NCBI GenBank assembly: GCA_022559845.1
Contig: CM040126.1
Coordinates: 126,456,886-126,520,885, forward strand
From: Amorphophallus konjac
Lineage: Eukaryota; Streptophyta; Magnoliopsida; Alismatales; Araceae
Direction of reading: 5' to 3'
Length of the DNA: 64,000 bases
The position numbers and the translations under genes were made by a program. Positions 41,773 through 54,797 of the stretch are shown one piece after another (within the stretch, counting starts at the first letter, position 1; the number at the start of each line of letters is the position of its first letter). Below the pieces are notes generated by a model. That model searched no databases. It was not told where the DNA came from and was given only the letters and a program-made list of their open reading frames with translations.

Positions 41773-44065
41773 TGGTGCGGACACCAGAGTGAGCGAGAAG
41801 CATGAACCGGCGAACCGTCGGTACCATACGCGCAGCACCACTCGAGCTATATCGGCTTCCCTCTGGCTCGGAGATAGTCTGGAGTCTCTGTTCTGAGTCC
41901 TAATAATTTTAGTATTTATTGTATTTTTATTTGGCATGTAATGTGTGCTTATTTGTATTTATTTGGGTTGAATAGAGTGCAATTAGGATAAAAAAATGAG
42001 TTTTCTTGTAAAATGGGGCCACCTGGGTCCTGCGGTCCCCCTCACCCCCTTCCCCATTTGGCCACCTAACTTCTGGGACCCATAGGGGCTGGCCCATTGT
42101 CCACCTTGGACATTCGACCAATAGACCAAAGACGTAAAATTCCATTTTACTTCTTCAAGGGGGGGCGCCCCCTCTTTTGGAATTAGGTCAAATTTTTTAT
42201 ATTTTTTTTGACCACATTGGAAATATGAATTTTTGGCTTTCCCAAGGTCCCCCTCACCCACCCTAGATCTAAGGGTAGGCTTAGTCATTTACCATGGGGG
42301 GTCATTTCATATAAAAGGTTGTATTTTCCCATTTTCATCACAATTAATGCAAGAAATATTGGAATTTTGTCCAAGGAGCAAGGGCCGCCCCATCTCTCTC
42401 TCCTCTCCCTCCCCGTAGCAACTATGAAGGTTGCCCTTCTGAGGTGTGACGCCTCCTCTATCAGTGTGTGAGATCGTTGCCGTCGCCGCCACCGCCATCT
42501 AGCCGCCGTTGCACCGCCACTGCCATCGCCGGAGTTCTCCCAATCGCGGGACAGCAAGCTGAGAATTGATTTTTATCTCCCAACCTCATGATCTGTTGGA
42601 TCTGAAATTTTCAGGGTGAGTTCCTAAGGTCCATCCCACGTCCCACCTAAAGTTTCATATATTTCACCCTTCGTTTTCCATTTTTCCCATTTCATTTCCC
42701 ACAGCCCTCCAGATCTGCCACTGTTCGATCTTGTGTTCCAGCAACAAAGTATTTCACCCATGAACCCACCTTTCCAATTTTAGAATGATTTGAAATTTGG
42801 ACTGGGGATTCTCTCCACCCAACCCCCATCCCATAAATTTTCTTAGGATTTTTGAAGTTCGTTTTATATTTTTAAAAACCACTGTATTTTCCCAAATCTG
42901 TGCTGCCCCCTCCAGTCCATATCCGACCCACCAGTGTTAGAAAATCCGTTTTCCCAACCAAACCTCCACCAAATATTACAAAATAAATATCCACGTTTTC
43001 CTTACCTCCCCCTCTCTAGCTTTCATCAAGGGCCCAACACCCAGATCTGAAGTTTAAGTCGCAGTCAACGCACTTTCTTAGTCAGATTTCAGTCTGCTCG
43101 GCTAGATCTGAGACTGAGAATAGTCCTATTCAAAATTCCACCATGGAAAATACGGCACCAACAAAAATTCTGTAACCTCAAAGGGTTGAAGTACTTCGAG
43201 TTAACTTTCCAAGGCACCGGTTTCGCGACGTTTCGAGATCGGAGCTGGTCGTAGTAATTTCTGTCGTCGGATCACGCAGGTCTGAAACAGCAGTTCAGAT
43301 CCGAGGACAGTAAGCTTCACCTTGATGATCAGAGCCGCCTCGCCTTCCACAAGGCGGTCCAGGGCATCCCTCTCCTAGGGATCATCCCCCCAGCAGTCCT
43401 CTTCGCAGCGGGACCCACTCCGCCCAATTCGAAGGTCCAAGCAGTACGTGGGCCCCACTACTCGCAGCACGCACCGTCCAGACAACACCGAGCCGTGACT
43501 TTTCGACCCCGACGGAGTGACTCAAAACGCTGCCCGTCAACCCAAACTCGATATTCCCGGGTCCCACATGTTACCTATTAGCTCCCTGCGTGGAGTGGAT
43601 TTGAATTTGTAACTCGCTGAAATTTGTTTAACCGGGAGTATGAATTTGGTCAGGGTTGTCTTCCCACGCCGGGTGCGTGGAGGTAATGATCTCACCTTCT
43701 CAGCATTACATTTGCTTTCCTAGTATATGATTATATGCCACTGCTTGAGTGTGTTAGAAATTCTAGCTCATGAGTTCATGTTGACCGCTGTGAGAAAGAG
43801 AGTGAACTCGTCCCGTGGCTCGATCCGAGCACGGAAGTGAGTCGACCACCCTTGACTCTGTCGGTTCCTCAACCACGCAAGATCCGTGTTTCCCTCGCTT
43901 TGGGACGACGAGTGAGCTCGCATTTCTGTTAAAGGCGTATATCCCGTAGGAACTCTTAGTGTCGAGCCGAGGTAGCTCAATTTGTCACGTGTCGCTGGTC
44001 GTGTCATCACGTAGAGTCCAAGGTTCGCATCATTTGGTGTCGAGTCCCTCATTCATCCCGCATCA
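41773..44065 (+). repeat. 5' LTR of gypsy chromovirus
   Basis: Starts TGGTGCGGACAC, ends TCATCCCGCATCA. No strong TATA box; a candidate is ATATAAAAGG at 42308-42317, which is kept in the other LTR. A 41-codon extension of pol reads into the equivalent 3' LTR. Confidence 0.93.
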
Positions 44066-44068
44066 GTT

Positions 44069-44080
44069 TGGTACCAGAGC
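44069..44080 (+). promoter_or_regulatory. Primer binding site of gypsy chromovirus
   Basis: TGGTACCAGAGC, three bases after the LTR; a C replaces T of the usual initiator tRNA-Met complement. Confidence 0.85.
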
Positions 44081-44290
44081 CTGTTAGAGTCTAGGGTCGT
44101 GTCTCATTGCATCCTTTACCCGGCATATAAAAAGGTGTCCCCGGAAGATTAGGTTACGCCTATCGGGAAGGAACACACTTGCGAGAGAGGATCTTTCGAT
44201 CCCGCAACTCCGCCACGTCCCGGATATTTGCTAAGTCTAGGTTCATCATCTTTGCTTTAGTCTGTGTATCCCAGTCAGTGTGTCGTTTAC

Positions 44291-45663
44291 ATGCCCACCC
44301 GTAGAGGCACCCAATACTCACCACCACCACCTATGGCAGATCCCCGAGCCCGTAGTTCCGATGAGCCTTCGGTGGCCGAGATGTTCTAAACTCTCATGGA
44401 TCGTCTCGATACGCGTATGGATGGGCTTAGTACACGTCTAGATGGCGTAGAATCGCATTTGGAAGGGAGGATGAAAGCCATAGAGGATCGGGCCGAAGCA
44501 TCGGACTAGTCCATCCAGGGTCTTGTAGGGAGAATTACTATCCTAGAAAGGGCCCCAGTGGAGGCGCAACCTGCGCAGACAAATGGCCAATAGGAACCGG
44601 TTCAGCAACCTGCTATGCCGAGGGCTCAAGGGGCGGATGATAGAAGGCAACAGGTGCCTGAGGTGGCTAATTATGCATCCGATAATGAACAAGGGGGTTA
44701 TGGTCATGACCGTCAAGCCCAACGACGGAATCATGATTACGATGACGACGACTGCGTTCTTAGGAGCGTGCGTGTAGACCCTCTCCTTTTTGACGGGTCC
44801 TTGGACCCGAAGGTCTATTTAGATTGGGAGGCCAGCATGGATCGGTACTTCGAGTCGTTTGAGATGACAGACCACTGAAGAGTTCGCTACGCAAAGATGA
44901 AGTTGCAAGGGCAGGCGCAAACCTATTGGACAAATGTGGAGAGCCTGTTGATGCAGCGACATCAACCCAGATCGGTACTTGGGATGACATGAAAATCAAG
45001 TTGAGGTAGAAGTACCTTCCTTCCACATATCGCCAGCATCTCATAGACAAATGGCAAAGTCTTACCCAAGGGAACCGATCCGTGACTGAGTACACTGCTG
45101 AGTTTGATGAGTATTATTTGCGGTGTGGAGTTACGGAGGAGAGCACCATGACCATCTCGTGCTTTCGAAGAGGTCTGCGGCCAAACTACCAATATGAACT
45201 TTTCCGCCGCAATGTTACCACTTTGGAATAGGTGTATCAAGTTGCTCTCGAATTGGAGCAATTCGAGGCCGAGTTTGAGCCTACCCAACGGTTGGGCCCC
45301 TTCCCTATTCATAGTGTCGAGCCCCGTGGCTCTTCAGGTGCATATCAGAGCGCTCCCATGGTTCGACCTTAGGAGCCCACCCGTCAGGAGCCATTCGCTC
45401 CTAGGCCTCGCCCTCCACCTCTGAGGGAGTTTCCTCGTCCCCAACAACCTACGGCACCCATCGCCCGTCCACTGGCACCCGCACCTCTTGCCCATCCTTT
45501 GTTGCCTACACCTCCTATCCGTCGGGAGGATAAGGGGAAGGGACCTTTGATCGGGGCACCTAGTGGATCACGGCAGTAGTGTTTTCACTGCAATGGGTTT
45601 GGCCACTTTGCCAACCAGTGTCCCACGCGTCAATCTCTGGTCATTGGGGACACACAGGTTGGG
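44291..45663 (+). pseudogene. Gypsy chromovirus gag
   Basis: ATG 44291 (MPTRRGTQYSPPPPMADPRA). A coiled coil MDRLDTRMDGLSTRLDGVES, DPLLFDGSLDPKVYLDWEAS and MDRYFESFEMTDH (capsid region) then KMKLQGQAQTYWTNVESLLM in another stretch, Pro-rich linker, and a zinc knuckle CFHCNGFGHFANQC (45580-45621). Stops (near 44388, 44508, 44876) and at least one frameshift disable it. Confidence 0.85.
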
Positions 45664-47247
45664 AACACTTCATCTGCAGAGCTTGTGTCAGTCAGCTATG
45701 AGGCGGAACAAGAACTAGCTGACGAGTTCTTTGAGAATGAAGATGATGGCCAGGATGCCCAGCATCCAGACGATACCCACTTGGGGGCCGTCAGGTGTAT
45801 TCTTACCCAGCCACAGGCCAGTGATGACTGGTGTCGGACCACTATCTTTCATACATACTGTAGGCTGGGAGGGAAAGTTTGTAAAGTGATTATCGATATT
45901 GGGAGTTGTATCAATCCAATCTCCATGGGCACTATCTCTCATCTTGGTCTTACTCCCGTGGACCATCCTTGCCCCTATCGAGTATCATGGGTGGATTCCA
46001 CCTCCATTCCGATCAAGCTGCAGTGTCTGGTCCCACTGCAGTTCCATGCCTACCGTGATGAGATCTAGTGTGATGTCCTCCCCATGGAGGTAGGCAATAT
46101 TATTCTTGGTAGGCCGTGGTTATTTGATCGAGATGCCACACTCCATGGCCGATCGAACACCTGTACCTTTGACCATGGTGGCCAACAGATTACCCTCCAC
46201 GCCTCTCAGCCCAAGCGTCCTTCAGTTAGGGGTCCTACTGGTCCTAGTACTCCAGAGCCTTCCATCCCTAGACCCAGTACCCCATCCCCAGCTAGGGCCA
46301 TGACCGTTACATCTGGCAAAGGCGAGCCCCCATCCATGAGGTTGATGTTGATTAGCTCCCGAGAAATGGAGCGGGAGGCTAGTAGGGGCAGCCCTGTGTT
46401 TGCTATCACGGTCCGAGAGGTGGAGCAAAAGTCCAAGGGTGAACTCCCACCCGATGTCATTCCCATTCTGCAGGAGTTTGCTGATATCTTTCCCGAAGAG
46501 TTTCCCAAGGGACTCCCACCTATGCGGGATATTCAGCATGCTATCGATCTGATTCTGGGATCCGCATTGCCCAACCTCCGCCACTATCGCATGAGTCCCA
46601 CTGAGCACACCGAGCTAAAGCGGCAGGTCGATGAGCTTATGCAGAGAGGATCTGTTCGGGACAGCATGAGTCCGTGTGCTATAGCCGCATTACTCGCCCC
46701 AAAGAAGGATGGCACATGGAGGATGTGTATTGATAGTCGTGCCATCAAGAAGATCACCATGAAGTATAGGTTCCCTATTCCCCGCCTAGATGATATGCTT
46801 GACATGATGGCAGGTGCCACTATCTTTTCGAAGATCGATCTTAAGAGTGGCTACCATCAGGTGAGGATTAGGCCAGGTGATGAGTGGAAGACCGCATTTA
46901 AGACCAAGGATGGTCTATATGAGTGGTTGGTTATGCCCTTTGGGCTGACCAATGCCCCTAGCACCTTCATGAGACTCATGACTCAAGTCCTTCGACCATT
47001 CATTGGAGTCTTTGTTGTAGTGTATTTTGATAATATTCTCATCTATAGTCGCACTATGGGGGACCACTTGGACCACCTTCGGCAGGTCTGCCTACTCTTG
47101 AGGCGGGAGCAGTTGTTTGCAAACCCACAGAAGTGTGCCTTTATGACTCCTCCACTTACCTTCTTGGGTTTCATTATGTCGAGTACTGGGGTCTCTGCTG
47201 ATCAGAGAAGGTCCGAGCCATTGTTGAGTGGTCGGAACCCCGCATGA
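45664..47247 (+). pseudogene. Gypsy chromovirus protease and reverse transcriptase
   Basis: The protease active site reads VIIDIGSCINPIS: Ile replaces the Ser/Thr of D-S/T-G (Asp at 45895-45897). [18 protein letters not shown] follows. Reverse transcriptase motifs are [60 protein letters not shown] and [18 protein letters not shown]. The catalytic box is Y-F-D-N (47023-47034) instead of Y-x-D-D, so the enzyme would be dead. A frameshift near 47220 separates RNase H. Confidence 0.92.
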
Positions 47248-47800
47248 TCCATGATGTCCGCAGCTTCTATCGCCTCGCGACGTTCTATCATCGTTTCATC
47301 CCCGGATTTAGTTCCGTCACTGCCCCGATCACGGACTGTATCAGGAAGGGCACATTTGTATGGACGAAGGCCGCTGCTGCTGCCTTCAAGGACATCAAGG
47401 AACGCATGACCCAGACACCGGTCCTTCGATTACCAGATTTCTCGAAGGTGTTTGAGGTCTCATGTGATGCGTCGGGTGTAGGAATTGGAGGAGTGTTGAG
47501 TCAGGAGACGCACCCAGTTGCATATTTCAGTGAGAAGCTGAATGACGTAAAATTATGATACTCCACTTATGATAAGGAATTCTATGCAGTTGTTCAGGCT
47601 CTTAGGCACTAGAGGCACTATCTATTACATCAGGAGTTTGTCTTGTACTCCAATCATGAGGCTTTGAAGTTCCTCCATGCCCAAAAGAAGCTTAATGCGC
47701 ATCATAGTTGATGGGTTGAGTATCTCTAGCAGTTCACATTTGTGCTTAAACACAAGACTAGAGTGGAGAACAAGGTGGCTGACGCCTTGAGTCGGTGAGC
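47226..47800 (+). pseudogene. Gypsy chromovirus RNase H
   Basis: [20 protein letters not shown] (thumb/connection), [46 protein letters not shown], then stops at several places down to KVADALSR. Stops fit TGG to TAG, CAG to TAG and CGA to TGA changes. Confidence 0.88.
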
Positions 47801-49363
47801 ATGTCTGCTGACTACCATGAGTGCCGAGGTTATAGGGATAGAGAAGATGAGAGAGGCATATGTTGATTGTCCTGACTTTGGTCAGATTTTTGCCGCTCTC
47901 CAGGCCAGATCCTCGAGAGATCATAGTGATTATGTGCTTCAGGAGGGTTACCTCTTTTCTGGAGGCAGGCTGTGTGTTCCCCGAACTTTTGTTCATGACT
48001 TCTTAGTCTGGGAACTACATGCGGGAGGTCTAGTCGGCCACTTTGGTCGGAACAAGACTATCGAGGCTGTCGAGCATAGATTCTATTGGCCGAGCTTCAA
48101 GAGAGATAATGCTCACATTGTTGCCCAGTGCCGTACATGTTTTACGGCCAAAATGAAAAAGCAAAGCTCGGGCCTCTACACACCTCTTCCCGTGCGTGAC
48201 GCCCCGTGGCATGATGTTAGCATGGATTTTATCCTAGGATTGTCACGAACCTCTAGGAAGCATGATTCGGTCTATGTGATAGTAGATCGATTCTCGAAGA
48301 TGGCCCTTTTCATTCCCTACTCGAAGACTTCGGATGCTTCGAGGGTAGCCCGCCTTTTCCTTACTCATGTGGTGTGTAAGTTCGGGTTGCCCCGTACCAT
48401 AGTGTCTGACCATGATGTTAGGTTCACCAGTTATTTTTGGAAGACACTGTGGCATATGTTAAGTACTCACCTCAAGTTCTCCACTGCATACCATCCCTAG
48501 ACAGACGGTCAGACCGAGGTGGTCAATAGGAGTCTGGGTGATCTGTTGAGGTGTCTTGTTAGGGACCATGTAGGGGATTGGGATCTTTTGTTACCATTAG
48601 CTGAGTTTACATATAATGATTCGATCAACATGTCTACTAGTATGAGTCCGTTTGAGATTGTCATAGGTCGTAGGCCTAGGAAACTAGTGGATCTTGTTCC
48701 CATACCCATTCATGCATGAGTGTCAGAGTCTGCAGAGTCAATTGCTAGGCATGTTAGGAGTCTGCATGACGACACCCGTTGTCACATTGAGGCTAGCAAT
48801 GCACGGTACAAAGAGTTTGCTGATGCCCACTGACACCACCATGAGTTCCAAGAGGGTGATTATGTCATGATCCGGGTCAGACCTGAACAGTTTCCCTCTG
48901 GAACCATCAAGAAATTATAAGCTCAAGGAGCCGGTCCATTTTGAGTGTTGAAACGCGTCGGATCTAATGCGTATGTTGTGGACCTGCCCGAGGAATATGG
49001 GATAAGCTCTAATTTTAATGTGTCGGATCTAGTTGCTTATAGGGATGCAGCAGTGATCCCCAGTGAGCCTTTTGAGCCGTCTCCCCCTCTAGAGAGTGAC
49101 CCCACACCTGAGTGCCCACCACCAGCCTCATTTCAACGGCAGAGTGAGTATATAGATCATATACTGGATGAGCAGGTGACTATTACCAGGAGTGGATCTT
49201 ACCCGTGCTACCCAGTGCGATGGAGAGGGCGACCCGCCACCGAGGATACGTGGATCACCAGGGCAGAGTTGAAGAGGATAGATCCGGACCTACTAGAGCG
49301 CTACCAGAGCGATCCAGACCTTTACTCGACAGGGTCGGGTTTCTCCCACCCAGGGAGAATTAG
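47801..49363 (+). pseudogene. Gypsy chromovirus integrase with chromodomain
   Basis: Zinc-binding part: HAGGLVGHFGRNKTIEAVEH, FYWPSFKRD, CRTCFTAK. Core: WHDVSMDFILGLSRTSRKHD (Asp), TIVSDHDVRFTSYFW (Asp), TDGQTEVVNRSL (Glu). Tail: VLKRVGSNAYVVDLPEEYG and NFNVSDLVAY. Chromodomain (49146-49304): EYIDHILDEQVTITRSGSYP, CYPVRWRGRPATEDTWITRA, ELKRIDPDLLERY. One frame with about eight stops, for example HP(stop)TDGQTE where Q is expected. Chromodomains target integration to methylated-histone chromatin. Confidence 0.92.
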
Positions 49364-51657
49364 TGTGGACACGAGAGCGAGCGAGAAGCATGAACCGGCA
49401 AACCATCGGTACCATACGCGCAGCACCACTCGAGCTACATCGGCTTCCCTCTGGCTCGAAGACAGTCTGGAGTCTCTGTTCTGAGTCATAGTATTTTTAG
49501 TATTTATTGTATTTTTATTTGGCATGTAAAGTGTGCTTATTTGTATTTATTTGGGTTGAATAGAGTGTAATTTGGATAAATAAATGGGTTTTCTTGTAAA
49601 AAGGGGCCACCTGGGTCCCGCGGGCCCCCTCACCGCCCTCAACATTGGGACACCTAACTTCTAGGACCCATAGGGGCTGGCCCATTGTCCACCTTGGACA
49701 TTGGACCAATGGACCAAAGAAGTAAAATTCCATTTTACTTCTTTAAGGGCGGCGCCCCCTCTTTTGGAAGTATTAGGCCAAATTTTTTATTTGTTGTTTG
49801 ACCACATGAGAAATATGTATTTTTCGCTTTCCCAAGGTGCCCCTCACCCACCCATGATCTAAGGGTAGGCTTAGTCATTTACCACGGGAGGTCATTTCAT
49901 ATAAAAGGTTGTATCTTCCCATTTTCATCACAATTAATGCAAGAAATATTGGAATTTTATCCAAGGAGCAAGGGCCGCCCCCTCTCTCTCTCCTCTCCCT
50001 CCCCCTTGCAGCTGTGAAGGTTGCCCTTCTGAGGTGTGATGCCTCCACTATCAGTGTGTGAGATCATTGTCACCGCCGCCACCGCCATCGAGCTGCCGTT
50101 GCACCGCCACCCCCATCGCCGGAGTTCTACCAATCGCGGGACAACAAGCTGAAGATTGATTTTTAGCTCCCAACCCCGTGATCTGTTGGATCTGAAATTT
50201 TTAGGGTGAGTTCCTAAGGTCTATCCCACGTCACACCTAAAGTTTCAGATTTTCCACCCTTCGTTTTCCATTTTTCCCATTTCGTTTCCCACAGCCCTCC
50301 AGATCTGCCATTGTTCTATCTTGTGTTCCAGCAACAAAGTATTTCACCCATGAACCCACTTTTCCGATTTCAGAATGATCTGAAATTTGAACTGAGGATT
50401 CTGTCCACCCAACCCTCATCCCACAAATTTTCTTAGGATTTTTGAAGTTCGTTTTCTATTTTTAAAAACCACTGTCTTTTCCCAAATCTGTAATGCACCC
50501 TGCAGTCCAGATCCGACCCACCAATGTTAGAAAATCTATTTCCCCAACCAAACCTCCACAAAATATTACAAAACATATATCCACGTTTTCCTTACCTATC
50601 CCTCTCTAGCTTTCATCAAGAGCCCAACACCCAGATCTGAAGTTTGAATCACAGTCAACGCACTTTCTCAGTTAGATCTCAGTCTGCCCGGCCAGATTTG
50701 AGACGGAGAACAGTCCTGTTCAAAATTCCACCATCGAAAATACGGCCCCAACAAAAATTCTGTAACCTCATAGGGTTGAAGTACTTCAAGTTAGCTTTCC
50801 AACGGCACCAGTTTTGCGATGTTCCGACATCGGAGCTGGTCGCAGCAATTTCTGTTGATGGATCGTGCACGTCTGAAACATCAGTTCAGATCCGAGGACA
50901 GCAAGCTTCACCTTGATGATCAGAGCCGCCTCGCCTTCCACAAGGCTGTCCAGGGCGTCCCTCTCCTAGAGATCGTCCCCCCAACAGTCCTCTTTGCAGC
51001 GGGACCCGCCCCGCCCAATTCGGAGGTCCGAGCAGTACGTGGGCCCCACAATCCGCAGCATGCGCCGTCCGGACAACATCGAACTGTGACTTTTCAGCCC
51101 CGACGGAGCGACTCAAAACACTACCCGTCAACCCAAACTTGATATTCCCGGGTCCCACATGTTACCTATTACCTCCCTACTTGGAGTGGGTTTGAATTTG
51201 TAACTCGCTGAAATTTGTTTAGCCGGGAGTACGAATTTGGCCTAGGTTGTCTTACCCACGCCGGGTGGGATGGAGGTAATGATCTCACCTTCTCGGCATT
51301 ACATTTGCTTTCCTAGTATATGATTATATGTCGCTGCATGAGTGCGTTAGAAATTCTAGCTCGTGAGTTAATGTTCACCGCGGTGAGAAAGAGAGTGAAC
51401 CCGTCCCGTGCTCGATCCGAGCACGGAAGTGAGTCGACCACCCTTGACTCTGCCAGTTCCTCAACCGCACAAGATCCACGTTTCCCTCGCTTTGGGACGA
51501 CGAGTGAGCTCGCATTTCTGTTAAAGGCGTATATCCTGTAGGAACTCTTAGTGTCAAGCCGAGGTAGCTCAATTTGTCGCGTGTCGCTGGTCGCGTCGTC
51601 ACGTAGAGTCCAAGGTTCGCATCATTTGGCGTCAGGTCCCTCATTCGTCCCGCATCA
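49361..51657 (+). repeat. 3' LTR of gypsy chromovirus
   Basis: Starts TAGTGTGGACAC (TG mutated to TA), ends CCCGCATCA, followed by CTGGA. Preceded by a weak purine tract CCCAGGGAGAAT (49349-49360). Confidence 0.93.
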
Positions 51658-51662
51658 CTGGA

Positions 51663-52108
51663 CCAACAGGTCAAGCTAGCACTAGCCAACCAAGGGTGAC
51701 CGAGCCACAAAATCAATATCATAGACAAACAGGTCGAGGCCTCAGTGAGCCCCAGCATCCTTCAGGTCGAAGCAGTTGGAACATGCCTCGACGCAAATCA
51801 GCCTACCACTCTGAAAAGAAAAATCACCATAATGACAGAAGAAGATTCAATGGTCAGCCCAACATGGGTATCTTCCATAAGAAACTCAACTATTTTGAAA
51901 AAACAAAAAATCAATTTCTTCCTAACTCATACCCCATGAACTTCATGAATTTTGCTTGTCATGCTTGCAACCAACCGAGTAACATTAATAACCAGTGCTG
52001 GTTCGATCATAGAATGAAAGTTTTCAGGCAAGTTTAGATTCCAAAGAATTTATTGCATACTTTCAGCTCTGACTCTGAACCCAGATGTGTTTGGGTTCCA
52101 AAAATCTC
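51663..52108 (+). pseudogene. Copia gag, 3' part
   Basis: Continues the frame cut at 41767: GPTGQASTSQPRVTEPQNQY, then CHACNQPSNINNQCWFD (a knuckle-like CX2CX7CXW with the His missing), ending PRCVWVPKISA and a stop. This matches the usual gag ending A-W-V-P-K. Confidence 0.8.
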
Positions 52109-52119
52109 TGCCTAATATC

Positions 52120-54797
52120 TTCTATGCAGGATTGCCTCGCAGCCCATCACAACCGCTTGTAGTTGGATAGTGGCTGCTCACGGCACATGATGGGCGACAG
52201 AAAGAAATTTAGCCACTTAATCAAGAAGGAATGAGGCCAAGTGAAGTTTGGTGGTAAGGATAAAGGTAAGGTAATTGGCACAAGCATCGTGGGTAAGAAT
52301 CCTTCTAAATCAATTGAAAATGTGATGCTCATTGAAGGTCTTGAGCACAATCTGCTTAGTATAAGCCATTTGTGCCACAAAGGTCACAAGGAGATGTTTG
52401 ACGCCAATAAATGTAGGATCCTTGAGAAAGATTCTGAATCTGTGCTTTTTACAGGACACAGAGTCAATAATGTTTATATGATAGACCTTGATGCCCCTAG
52501 CTTTTAAGGACTATGCCTGACGGCCAGCCAACTCAGTAATGCAGGCCTGTGGCACCGTCGGCTAGGACATGTCAGCTATGGCACGTTGCACAAACTGTCC
52601 AAATATGAAATGGTGAAAGGATTACCTAAATTGGCTTATACAAAAGTTGATCAGATCTGTGAAGCTTGCTCCCGAGGTAAGCAAACTAGAAAAACCTTCA
52701 AATCAAGAAGTGAGCCCCTATCATTTACTCCGTTTGAATTCATACATATGGACTTGTTCGGTCCATCTAGAACAGCTAGCCTTAATGAGAAAAGGTATGG
52801 ATATGTGATTGTTGATGACTACACTCGCTCCACATGGATTTTTCTTTCTCACTAACAAGAATTATGCATTTACTGTGTTTCAGAAATTCTTTAGGAAAGT
52901 GAAGTAAGAAGGTAAATTCAAAATCTCCACCATCTAGTGTCACAATGGAGGAGAATTCAAAATTTTCATTCTTCTCTGAATTATGTGATTAAGAAGGACA
53001 AACACATAGATTTTCTTCCCCCAGGACGCCAGAACAAAATGGCATTGTGGAAAGAAAAAATTGCACGATTGTGGAGATCACCCGGACCATGTTGATCGAG
53101 AGCCAACTCCCAAGAAAGTTCTGGGCTGAAGCAACAAACACTGCATGCCACATTATCAATAGGGCCATGGTAAGGCCAAATAGTAAGAAAACCCTTTATG
53201 AGATGTTGAAAGGTAAAAAACCCTACCTGGCCTATTTCAAGGTATTTGGTGCAAAATGCTATGTGCATAATAACGACAAATCAGATTTACATAAATTTGA
53301 GGCCAAGAGTGACATTGGCATTTTCTTGGGCTATGCAGAAACTTCAAGAGCATATAGGGTGCTTAATGTCAGGAATCAAACCATGGAGGAAACTCCACAT
53401 GTGGTGTTTGCTAAAACATCAACGGATAAACATGAAAGAGTTGTGATCAGGGAAAGGGAGGATGCTGACGGAAGCTTTCTGGAACACAAGGAAGAACCTG
53501 TTGTGAACAATCAGTCACAATCTGAAGAACAAGAGACCGATCAGCCAACCGAAATCCCTGCACAATCAACCATTCCAGGTGAGTCCTCTACAAATACTCG
53601 TACTCTAAAGGACCATCCTATTCAGAACATTATAGGAAGCATTCATGATCCCCTTAGGACCCGGTCTTTCCATAAAGTTGTGCATAATGAAGGCCTCACT
53701 ACACTAGTCTCTCAATTTGAACCCAAGTGCATTGAAGAGGCCTTGCAAGAGGAAAATTGGGTTAATGTCATGCATGATGAACTCAACCAATTTGAAAGAA
53801 GTCACGCTTGGTATCTAGTTCTCAGACCCACCGACCAGCATGTCATTGGGACTAGATGGGTTTTTAAGAACAAGCTCAATGAGGAGGGGGCCATCATTAG
53901 AAATAAGGCCAGGTTAGTGGCCAAGGGTTATAATCAAGAAATTGGCATTAACTTTGAAGAATCTTTTGCCCCCGTTGCTAGGTTAGAGGCCATCAGAATC
54001 TTGCTAGCTTTTACATGTTCTTTAGGCATTAAATTATATCAAATGGATGTCAAAAGTGCCTTTTTGAATGGGCTGAGAAAAGAAGAAGTGTTTGTAGAAA
54101 AACCCCCTGGCTTTAAACTTGCTGATCTGCCTAATCATGTTTACAAGTTGAACAAGGCTCTGTACGGCTTAAAGCAGGCTCCATGGGCCTAGTATGATAG
54201 ACTCAGTGCACATTTAACTAACAAAGGCTACATCAGAGGTAAGATTGATCAAACACTCTTCACAAAGGTAATGAATGGTCACATCATCGTTTTACAAGTT
54301 TATGTAGATGACATAATTTTTGTATCAACAAATGTTACCCTGTGCAACCAATTTTCTGAACTCAAGACAGAAGAATTCGAAATGAGCCTTATGAGAGAGC
54401 TTCGATTTTTTCTTGGATTACAGATCTCACAGTCAAAGGAAGGCCTCTTCATAAACCAATGCAAGTACACACTGGAAATCCTTAAGAGATTTGGGATGAA
54501 GGATACCAAGGCCATATCCACACCCATAGGAATAAATGCATCCCTAGATGCAGATGCGAATGGCAAATCTATAGATCCTAAAACATACCGAGGTATGATC
54601 GGATCCCTTTTATATCTCACTACGTCATGGCCTGACATATAGTTCAGTGTATGCATGTGTGCTCGATTTCAAGCCAATCTGAAAGAATCTCACTTGATTG
54701 CTGTTAAGAGAATCTTAAGATACATTGCTAGCACACATGACTTAGGACTATGGTATCCCGCATCATGCTGCTTTGATTTAATTTCATATACTGATGC
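52120..54797 (+). pseudogene. Copia pol (protease, integrase, RT, start of RNase H)
   Basis: Protease LDSGCSRHMMGDRKKF; LWHRRLGHVSYGTLHKLS (integrase zinc region with CEACSRGKQTRKTF); core EFIHMDLFGPSRTASLNEKR and [92 protein letters not shown] (YVDD intact), FFLGLQISQSKEGLF; RNase H begins LISYTDA and is cut at 54797. Stops near 52506, 52856, 54191 and 54642, plus a degraded integrase stretch 52860-53045. Confidence 0.92.
54793..54797. repeat. Probable target site duplication GATGC (left copy)
   Basis: The five bases before the LTR start at 54798. The right copy would be beyond the window, so this is unconfirmed. Confidence 0.5.

Larger units (their letters stand above)
41773..51657 (+). 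mobile_element. Ty3/gypsy chromovirus, full structure, inactive
   Basis: LTRs 41773-44065 and 49361-51657, CTGGA duplications, primer binding site TGGTACCAGAGC, gag, protease, reverse transcriptase, RNase H, integrase and a C-terminal chromodomain in gypsy order. LTR copies differ far more than those of the Tekay element (near 9% in the first 270 bases by hand, less elsewhere), so it is older. The clade within chromoviruses is not assigned; the C-terminal chromodomain separates it from the Tekay copy. Confidence 0.95.
38003..54797 (+). mobile_element. SIRE-like Ty1/copia element, split twice
   Basis: 5' LTR (38003-39958), primer binding site, gag (40021-41767 and 51663-52108), pol (52120-54797). 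Gag is split by the gypsy element at 41773-51657. RNase H is cut in SYTDA|D at 54797 by the next copia. The 3' half lies beyond the window. Many stops and frameshifts: an old copy. Confidence 0.88.
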
